42,500 bases of DNA from Chromera velia (lineage: Eukaryota > Sar > Chromeraceae). The notes under the pieces are model-generated. The model searched no databases. It saw only the letters and a program-made list of their open reading frames with translations, and was not told where the DNA came from. The translations under genes were made by a program, and so were the position numbers. The stretch is taken from contig JAHBMJ010004494.1 of the NCBI GenBank assembly GCA_018398765.1, positions 26,806 through 69,305 on the forward strand, written 5' to 3'. Shown piece after piece: positions 32,187 to 40,130 of the stretch (the stretch's first letter is position 1; the number at the start of each line of letters is the position of its first letter).

Positions 32187-33368
32187 ATGCGAAGCTGCCG
32201 AAGCCTAGTCACTCGTCTGTTTCAGACTCGCAGATCTTTGCTGCAGAGTCCCCTGCTGTCGACACTTCCGCAGTGTTCGTCACAAGTCCGAACCAGGTAT
32301 CTTCTCTGTCATTTTTGGACTCTCACGCACTTCAGTGACAAGAGAAATCGGGGAGAGCGGGATAGCAACTTTGTAGCCGGTGAGGAGGGTGACGAAGAAG
32401 AGTTTTTCGACATCCCTCCGCTCTTCAACGGTGTTCGAACTGGGTGGAAAGTATCCAGAAGTGGAAGAATCCAAAACAGCCGGGGACGCCTCGTCGGTCA
32501 AGAAGGGAGGGGAAACTTGAATAAGAACTCGGGTTATTATATCGGCTACAATAAGCAAAGTGTACACCGGCTTGTTGCACTGACTTTTTTGTCGAAACAA
32601 AAAGAAAGAAAGGAAAAGGAATTCCCCAATGAGGTCCTACATGTGGACCACGTGGACGGTGACAGGAAGAACAACGCGCTTGAGAATTTGGAGTGGTTGA
32701 CAGCAAAGCAGCACAGTCGAAAGACGGCGGCATCGCGAAGCAGTCCACGTCTCCCGCCTGCGCACGCTTTCCCTGTATTCGCTAAGAATTCGGCTAATGG
32801 AGAGCAACGCGTCTTCTCCAGTCTCAAAGCTTGTGCAACATTTTTGAAAACTTGCACCGGCCAAAAGTTGTCTGTGGCCCATCTCTCCACGAATTCTTCG
32901 GGGGTGGACATCAATGGTTGGTGGGTCCGAATGGACAGCAGTAGTCTGCAAGTGCTGGACGGAGAGGTCTTCGAGCGACTGTTCGTTGTTCGTGATCATA
33001 GAGGCCGAGTTGCTTTGGTGCATGAGCCCCCGAAGAAGAATCGGGAGGCGACTCCGCACATTGAGATCTCGAATATGGGACGTCGGCGCGATTCAAATGG
33101 TAGAGTCGGTGAGGGGTTCCTGATCCACGGCTATCTGTACACTCACGTCAGAGGACAGAATTTTCGACTTCATCGACTTGTTGCAGAGGCCTTCCACCAG
33201 GATCAGAAGCAGGCTCTCGTTGCTGCAGGCGCCCACGCAAGGACCCTTCACGTCGACCATAAGGACGGGGATCCTTTGAACAACAAGGCAAAGAATCTGC
33301 AATGGATGACTCCAACAATGCATGCGCGGGAAACTTGGAGAAGAAGAAACAGTCCACAATCTGCCTAG
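32187..33368 (+). CDS. Protein with two tandem NUMOD4-HNH nuclease-like modules, 393 aa
   Basis: The single open frame starts at ATG 32187. Residues 1-37 (MRSCRSLVTRLFQTRRSLLQ and on) are Arg, Ser and Leu-rich with no acidic residue, as in a mitochondrial presequence. Module 1 has a NUMOD4-like GWKVSRSGRIQNSRGR (about residue 87), VHRLVALTFL, and an HNH-type LHVDHVDGDRKNN with NLEWLT (about residues 150-172). A middle segment (about 193-250), NGEQRVFSSLKACATFL, resembles the NUMOD1 DNA-binding helix. Module 2 has IEISNMGRRRDSNGR, LHRLVAEAFH and LHVDHKDGDPLNNKAKNLQW (about 352-372). In phages, NUMOD-HNH proteins are homing endonucleases that nick DNA; activity here is inferred. In both modules the usual final Asn after the NLEW motif is replaced by His. 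A 39-nt in-frame GT-AG segment (32297-32335) could be a mini-intron. Confidence 0.8.
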   Translation: MRSCRSLVTRLFQTRRSLLQSPLLSTLPQCSSQVRTRYLLCHFWTLTHFSDKRNRGERDSNFVAGEEGDEEEFFDIPPLFNGVRTGWKVSRSGRIQNSRGRLVGQEGRGNLNKNSGYYIGYNKQSVHRLVALTFLSKQKERKEKEFPNEVLHVDHVDGDRKNNALENLEWLTAKQHSRKTAASRSSPRLPPAHAFPVFAKNSANGEQRVFSSLKACATFLKTCTGQKLSVAHLSTNSSGVDINGWWVRMDSSSLQVLDGEVFERLFVVRDHRGRVALVHEPPKKNREATPHIEISNMGRRRDSNGRVGEGFLIHGYLYTHVRGQNFRLHRLVAEAFHQDQKQALVAAGAHARTLHVDHKDGDPLNNKAKNLQWMTPTMHARETWRRRNSPQSA

Positions 33369-33880
33369 CACCAGTCTGGCATCTGGCACCAGTCTCCCAC
33401 TGGCAAACAAAAGCAGCTTAAAAAATTGATGCATCGCTAGATGCATCAGACATGCAGTGTCATGCACAAATATAAACCAAAACATAAACAGTCGACCGGC
33501 GAAGGGGCTAGAAGATTTAACTTATAGACTTAACTGAATTGGCCAGTGAATCAAATATTTTGATACAAAAACAACAAATTATTTTTTCCAACTATATATA
33601 TAGACTATCATATAGTTATTTATAATTTTGATAGTATACTAACTAGAGTATTACTAATATGACAGCTAGCATAACAGTGGTCACTGGTCTTTCCTATATG
33701 TAGATGTGATTGTCCTTACACTAATGACTCTATCTCTGATGCTAGCTAACTTTTAGGGTAGCTTTAAGTCTTTAATTTTAATAGATTATTTTAATATTAT
33801 ATTATCAACTTTGTCGATCTCTTAAATGCATCATTCTGTATGAACTGCCTCGTGCGTTACCACTGAATGCTAGACACCTA
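33369..33880. other. AT-rich intergenic DNA
   Basis: AT-rich, without a coding signal. It precedes the LINE cluster. Confidence 0.55.
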
Positions 33881-33885
33881 TTCAT

Positions 33886-33960
33886 AGGCCAATGACGATG
33901 GCGTATGATGATATAGACCGATTAATAATAATGATATAGACCGATTAATAATAATAATAA
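33886..33960 (+). mobile_element. LINE 3' tail remnant
   Basis: It contains GATATAGACCGATTAATAATAAT twice, matching the end of the two larger LINE copies (GGCCTATAGACCGATTAATAAT). It sits directly upstream of LINE copy 1. Confidence 0.6.
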
Positions 33961-34490
33961 GTGGTTGCTATCGAAAGACTCCACCCCTCTAAAACACGCC
34001 ACGCAAAGCGAATTGTTGGCACGAATGAAGGTCACCCTGGCACTCAGACACTCACCCATACCGGCTCTGCAACTCTTGCAAAACATCTGTCTACGCCCTC
34101 CATCGTAAGGCCTGCGATCCAATGCATGTGATGGTTACTTACTTCTCTTCCCGTCTCACCTTTTGAATGTTCTTTTTCTACCTCCCACGTACATCTCCCG
34201 TCCCCCCTCTCCACCGGTCTTCCTGTCTGCCTCTACTGCCTGAGAGTCTCTGTTACAGTTGTCACACTCCTCCCACAGAAGGGAAACGACATCAGCGATT
34301 TAGAAAGCATCTTCTAGATGCAAGGTGTTTAGAGTTGCGAGAATGAAGCCCCCTCCCGTTGTATGATGCAGGTCTGGCAAAGGGGCAATAAAGCATTGTC
34401 CTAGACTCATGCACTGCATGATGGCCTATAGACCGATTAATAATAATAATAATAATAATAATGATGATGATGATGATGATATCATGATGA
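33961..34490 (+). mobile_element. 5'-truncated LINE, copy 1
   Basis: About 530 bp of the 3' end of a non-LTR retrotransposon, closely matching 35491-36035 of copy 2. It keeps the last roughly 49 codons of the ORF (KWLLSKDSTPLKHATQSELL to ICLRPPS, stop 34106-34108), the 3' UTR, and an AAT then ATG microsatellite tail. Compared with copy 2 it lacks about 9 bp near 34296. Severe 5' truncation is usual for target-primed LINE insertion. Confidence 0.8.
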
Positions 34491-34546
34491 TAATGATATA
34501 AATTAATAAGATAATATAGCTAGTAACATAGTAGAAAATACTGGAG
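34491..34546. repeat. 56-bp direct repeat, left copy
   Basis: Begins TAATGATATAAATTAATAAG and ends ACTGGAG. It matches 36174-36229 with one substitution. Confidence 0.85.
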
Positions 34547-36035
34547 AGTAGAGCTTAGCATAGCGAGTAGACGGATGGGTCATGCAAAGAGCGTAGCACT
34601 CTCTTTAGGTCGCCTGCCCCCCGCAACAAAAATTTTATGTTTATGCGCTTTCTGGTTGCCTCTTGCTCTATATGCGTTTGACTGTCTGCCTGTCTGCAAG
34701 TCAGACATGGATGCATTAGATGTCCTTCAATTGTGCTTTGTCCGTTGGGCTTTGAATCTGTCTCTCTCTTCTTTCCGTGTACCTACCCTGTGTGCTGTCG
34801 GTCTACTTCCTGCACGTGTGCATGTGTCGATGAGACTTGCTGGGTATTTGACTAACTTAAAACATATTGACCTCAAGATGCCCGCGGGTGCCTGATCGGC
34901 TTTAATGAATGGTGATTGTCCTTCCTCTATGATGCACGCACAAAAATTGATTGGGTCGACCGGATTGGAAGAATTTGTGACTGTCAATCCAACCATCAGA
35001 AGAAGAAAGAAAGCCACCAAGGTTGGCCGTCTCTTTCTCTTAAGAGCAGTGATCAACCGGGAAGTTGATGAATGGATTGATGGTTGTCTAGAAAGGGCCG
35101 CTTCACGGGGGGTGGTTTTGCAGTTTGGCAGAGGCATCAGACCGAATGTGTTCCAAACGTCTTATCCTACTGCCCAACGTTCATCTCTCCTCTTCCTTTC
35201 CTCTACTTTTCCTTTATCCCCTTCGTCCCCCCGTTTCGTTTCCCTCCCTCGCGCTGCGATCTGGTCCTTAGGCCTTTTTTCAGCCTTGCTGTATATATTG
35301 CTTGGTGGTCGCCCCCATACACCGTACAGAGGGCTGGAAGACGCGGTTTGCCCTGCATGCAGGGGCAAAGCAGACGATCTACTGCACCGACTGACTGAAT
35401 GCACAGAAACAAGAGCAGATCGAGAAGCTCTGAATACAATTGTAACCGAAATTGAAGCCAAATTAGACAGAGCCCAAGAAAGAGAGAGAAAGTGGTTGCT
35501 ATCGAAAGACTCCACCCCTCTAAAACACGCCACGCAAAGCGAATTGTTGGCACGAATGAAGGTTACCCTGGCACTCAGACACTCACCCATACCGGCCCTG
35601 CGACTCTTGCAAAACATCTGTCTACGCCCTCCATCGTAAAGCCTGCGATTCAATGTATGTGATGGTTACTTACCTGTCTTCTCGTCTCACCTTTGAATGT
35701 TCTTTTTCTACCTCCCACGTACATCTCCCGAACCCCCTCTCCACCGGTCTTCCTGTCTGCTTCTACTGCCTGAGAGCCTCTGTTGCAGTTGTCGCACTCC
35801 TCCCACAGAAGGGAAACGACATCACTGTCATATCAGTGATTTACAAAGCATCTTCTAGATGCAGGGTGTTTAGACTTATGAGAGTGAAGCCCCCTCCCGT
35901 TGTATGATGCAGGTTTAGCAAAGGGGCAATAAAGTATTGTCCTAGACTCATGCACTGCATGATGGCCTATAGACCGATTAATAATAATAATAACAATAAT
36001 AATGATGATGATGATGATGTCATGATGATGATGAT
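34547..36035 (+). mobile_element. 5'-truncated LINE, copy 2
   Basis: The 3' part of a non-LTR retrotransposon: the C-terminal coding region, a 3' UTR, and an AAT then ATG repeat tail at about 35976-36035. The 5' breakpoint follows a 56-bp direct repeat. A second copy of that repeat lies 138 bp beyond the tail. Confidence 0.8.
34575..35639 (+). pseudogene. LINE reverse transcriptase C-terminal region with one in-frame stop
   Basis: One reading frame runs from 34575 to the stop at 35637-35639 and is broken only by TGA at 34893-34895. The first part, LALYAFDCLPVCKSDMDALD to GYLTNL, resembles the thumb region that follows the polymerase domain of LINE reverse transcriptases. The second part carries CPACRGKADDLLHRLTEC, a C-x2-C-x8-H-x4-C zinc motif typical of LINE ORF2 C-termini, then a Lys/Glu-rich helix. 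The catalytic palm and the endonuclease are missing through 5' truncation, so it cannot be autonomous. Confidence 0.75.
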
Positions 36036-36173
36036 AGAAGACTTAACCCTTAGCCTCTGTTGGGCTCGGGTGGTCCGTTCATCCATGCATTCATGCATAG
36101 GGTGTTTGATCGATCGATTATTCTAGATCAAACGCATGCTCTCAATTCTCCACCTCTCTCAAGCACCTCATTA

Positions 36174-36229
36174 TAATGATATAAATTAATAAGATAATAT
36201 AGCTAGTAACATAGTAGAAAATATTGGAG
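36174..36229. repeat. 56-bp direct repeat, right copy
   Basis: The second copy of 34491-34546; one C/T difference near its end. The two copies flank LINE copy 2 plus 138 bp of other sequence (36036-36173). Confidence 0.85.
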
Positions 36230-36653
36230 GCTATACTTGCGCGCTGTTGGGATAGAGCATGTGGTAGTCAGTGCCAGTTACCATGATATCCCTAGTGATA
36301 CCATAGTAGTGATATCTATATCGGCTGTAGTACTAGCCGTAATATGACAAAACACAACAAATAGTGATAAAAAAGATTCAAATTTTATAATTAAAAATAA
36401 AAGTAAAAAACCTATTTTGAGAATTATATTGCTAGTTACATTGTCGCATACATGGGTCATTATCTAGATCATTTTATTTCCATATATACATGATTGACTA
36501 CATGTAGTTAAATCAACTATATTATGATGATTATATGGTAAACATTAGTTTAAGCACCAATACTGTTAACCTTCTACTGTTAATAAAAGTCCATTTGAAG
36601 TAAAATATTATAGTGTTTTATACTAGCTAGCTTCAGTGGGAGTTTGACATCAT
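36230..36653. other. AT-rich intergenic DNA
   Basis: No gene signal. It borders the 3' end of the minus-strand gene at 36763-39564. Confidence 0.5.
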
Positions 36654-36659
36654 TTTATT
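36654..36659 (-). promoter_or_regulatory. Polyadenylation signal AATAAA
   Basis: AATAAA on the minus strand, 103 nt after the stop codon of the gene at 36763-39564. Confidence 0.55.
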
Positions 36660-36762
36660 AAGCGGCAAGTATCAAAAGCTCTTGAGAACTAGCTTGAAAA
36701 GCTTTAAATGTATCACACTGGCACTTGTCAGACCGTGTTTCATCAAAACCGGCCGGGTGAAC

Positions 36763-39564
36763 TCAGAAGTAATGACCGTTGTAGGGATCGAAGCCCGGAT
36801 CGAAGTAGTGATGACTGAGGTGATGGAAAGCATGCAGCTCTGGAAGCCCGTTTCCGAATCCATGGAGATACTCTGCCCCATCATCTTCAGAGCCTGAGTT
36901 GGCGTACTCAACTTCTGAGTACCCATCGTGATCATCGTAATCGTTCTCTTCCTCCTCGGCGTCTTCCAAGTCAGGAAGATCGGGCTCCTCCTCCTCTTTC
37001 TCATCTCCCTCTTCCTCATCAGAATCCTCTTCTTCCTCCTCTGCTTCGGAGTCTTCCTCCTCGGCCTGACTCGCTTCTTCCTTCTTCATATTTCCCTCTC
37101 GGCCTTCTGCAGACTGGCCTGTCTGATTCTCATTCTCTGCTTTCGAAGCTTCTCTCTGAGTCTCCTCAGAAAGCAGGCTGGCTTCCAACATCTCCAGCCC
37201 CCACTGCATCAAACCGAAGGGTCACATTCTCAGCATACACACAAAACGAACGCTCCCCAAAACGCATTCACACACGGGTTCAGTAAAGTGCCACCAGGCA
37301 AAGTAAAATTTCCGCCGAAGGAAGGACACTGAGTCCAAAGAATCAGAAGAAAAAATACATTGAGCAAGAGGGAACAGTTTTCTTGCCTGTCAAGGAGTGA
37401 AGACAACCGATTGTTTCTCGGAAGCACCGAAAGTCAAATTCCTCTCATCAAGATGCATGCACTCAGTATGTCCGAAGTTCAAGCTATGAAGAAATCGAGG
37501 GATCGACATACCTTCACCAGAAACCAGGCAGCCAGGGTGTGAGGGGACCTGGATTTCTCTCCGTAAATTCTGCAAGCAGGCGTGCAAGCATTCGAACTGC
37601 CGTCCAAAGATTGACCGACTTCCTTTCCTTTTTTTCTTTCGCCCTCTGCTTTCCCCTGGGGGATGTGAGAGATGACAAACAGAAAATCATTCGACGTTAA
37701 CAAGTTCGTGCCCTCACTATTTTTTCATTTTCCCTGTCAGACCCGCTTTCTCTGATAGACAGATGGACGTGCGGACAGACGGACGGACAGATGGACGCAC
37801 TGACCTGTGTGAATTCTGCCATAGTGTTGCAAGATCAGACCGAAAGTCCGAGAGCGACTCATACATCATTGCTCGTGCCTTCTCTCGAAGCAGCAGCAGA
37901 GAGAGAGGAAGGGGGTCAGGGACTTCTGCAGGGTCCTCTGATTGTGCCGCTGCAACGGCACCCGACGATGCAGACACCAACTGATCGTCTTCAGCGCTAC
38001 TACTCTGCCCCCCTGGCCCTCCCTCTTTCTTAGCTTCCTGATTGCCACAAGAGAGATATGGGGGGGAGCCCCTGCTGCTGTTTGGAAGGAGAGAATCAGC
38101 CTCGGTGTATTCTTCACCTTCTCTCACAAAGACAAAACGCACATTGTCTTCAGGCCCCCTTTCGGCCTCTCCGGATTCCTGCAACGAGGGCGAGGGGGCT
38201 GTTGTGGCAGAAGCTGCGAAGACACTGAAGGCGTCTTTGACGTAACTAGATGCCAGGGGCTTCCCGAATGTGAAATTGGCACCTCCCACGGTCCAATTTC
38301 CAGACAAACATTGTTGGCAGGTTTCTGCGTCCTCCTCCAGGTACTCATGCAGACTCTGCAGTGAGTCGGAAGAAGGGGAGGACACCGAGAGGGGCAGTTG
38401 GGAGGTGGCTGCCTCACTCTCTCTACCCGCTTTATTTCTGATTGCTTTGAGTGCGGCCTCCACCACAGGCTTCGTGGGTTCTTCCGATGGTGGTTTTTTC
38501 TTTTCTTGACCTGCTGCAGAAACAGGCTGAAAGATTAACGGACCCACGACCCTGTCCTGTTCCTTTTTGTTCCTTTTTCTGCACATGTCCTGCCATCGGA
38601 GTTCCTCAAAACTCCAACACTTCAATGAGTCCATTGCTGCCACGTGCTGGTGTTGGCCGTACAGGTCGGGATCACGGCCGGAGAAATCGTATGGGGGCCC
38701 GGTAAAGGGAACCGAAAAGCCGGGCCCGTGGAGGACAGGCTGCTGTTGATCTTTTTCTTTCTCTTTCAGCTGACGGTCATGCCACCGCAGTTCTTCGAAA
38801 CTCCAGCTGGAGAATCTGCTGATGGCTGCTGTGTGTTGGTGTCGCCCTCTCTTGTCATCTGTAGGGTCCCTTGAGCGTGTCTCGACAAAGGCCGACAGAA
38901 AGCCGGGGCCTTCTTTCTCGAAGTGGACAGGAAGGGGCTTGGGCTGGTACTGTGTTTGAGGAGAGATAGGGAATGATTGAAGTCCGAAGGGGAAGCAAAG
39001 AGGGGCGAGGTGGTCTCTGTCCCACCCCTTCTCCTGCAACCAGGAGGAGGATGAGGAGGAGGGAGAGATCAGACAAAGAGAAATTCGTCGAGATCACTTT
39101 CTCGTGAGTTGCCAGTGCTCACACATTTCAGCAGTGTGTTTTTGACTGAAAAGGCGAAGAGCAGCAAACACAAGCAGAGACACACCGGGAAAAAATCGAC
39201 AGAAGCTCAGAGATCTTGGTGTTTGATTGCGTGACTCTGGCGGCTACCTCTGAAAAACATGTCTAAAGCCCCCCTCACGGCCTGTCGGTGAGACCGGAAA
39301 TGATGCAAGAGACGAAGAGGGAAGAAAAAAAAGATGTAAGTCCACTGTATGAAGGATGTCGAATGCTTGACGGAAGAGCAATCGATCTGCTCTCCTGTGT
39401 CTGACCTTCGCTTTCACTTTGGAGACTAGATTCTCTGTTATCTTGAACAAGCGCAGATTCAGCACCGCTTCGTCAGGAGGAGGTTCTCTCCTTTTCCTCT
39501 CGTCTGTCCCTGTCGTCACCTCAGAAAAGGCCGAAGCGCTTTCGTGACTGGGGACTGCATTCAT
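36763..39564 (-). CDS. Nucleoporin-like protein with two S-F-E-E-L-R-W motifs and acidic tail, 628 aa
   Basis: Exons in transcript order are 39564-39406, 39033-37805, 37569-37512 and 37203-36763. Donors are GTCAGA, GTCAGT and GTATGT; phases agree (1887 nt). Residues about 85-205 hold two copies of a unit of about 65 aa. Each has GPGF, then Q-H-x-x-A-A-hydrophobic, then SFEELRWHD (131-139) or SFEELRWQD (194-202). This matches the conserved S-x-E-E-L-R-x-x-D element found after an I-x-A-M segment in Nup98-type nucleoporins. A single GGANFTFGKP recalls FG repeats, but GLFG arrays are absent. The tail has a long Glu/Asp run, then Gly, His, Phe and Tyr-rich sequence ending GHYF. An in-frame TGA directly precedes the start codon. 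A nuclear pore or nuclear role is inferred from the motif alone. Confidence 0.65.
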
Positions 39565-40130
39565 TCAAATGGACGGAGAGGGAACAGGGAAAGGGACAAA
39601 GAACTAAGCAGAAGATCAAACGCAATCCGAAAAAGGGAGGTGAAAGAGAGACACACGAGAACAGGGGAACTCGTTCGGTCTGAGGCTGACGGAGACAGAA
39701 AATATTGGATTTGATCTGAGCAAGTACAAGAAGCAAAGTCAGACTGACTGACCATTCCCAGCGAGTTCGCCTAGGGTTGTTTGTGAATGAGAGACTCCCG
39801 ATGGTTGATGAGAAGAAATCAGAGACCTTTGAGTTCCCGTGTTGTGCTGTTGACGAAACCGTTCAAACCGGCCTCTCAGCTGCTCCACACACCTGCATGC
39901 AGACAAAAGAGGATCTGGGTCTTTACTTCTTCAGACACTTCTGCAGGGGTGGGGATGTGGGAAATGTCGTTCTTGTGCATTAATTGCTTCTTTGATCATT
40001 TCTTCAAACAGACAGAGGCAAAAACGGCAATCGGACATTAGAAAGGCAGTCGTAAGAAGTAACAGACGACTTCATTGAAATCATCTTGGCCTATTGAAGA
40101 ATAGAAAAGAACCGCGATAGGAACGGAAAC
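39565..40130. other. Intergenic DNA between two minus-strand genes
   Basis: It should contain the promoter of the 36763-39564 gene and the 3' UTR of the ankyrin gene. Small plus-strand frames at 39777-40041 look non-coding. Confidence 0.5.

Noticed and set aside
36672-37332. Plus- and other-frame ORFs opposite the acidic tail of the nucleoporin-like gene.
   Set aside because: They are shadows of a Glu/Asp-rich minus-strand exon, giving Leu/Phe/Ser-rich or Arg-rich translations.
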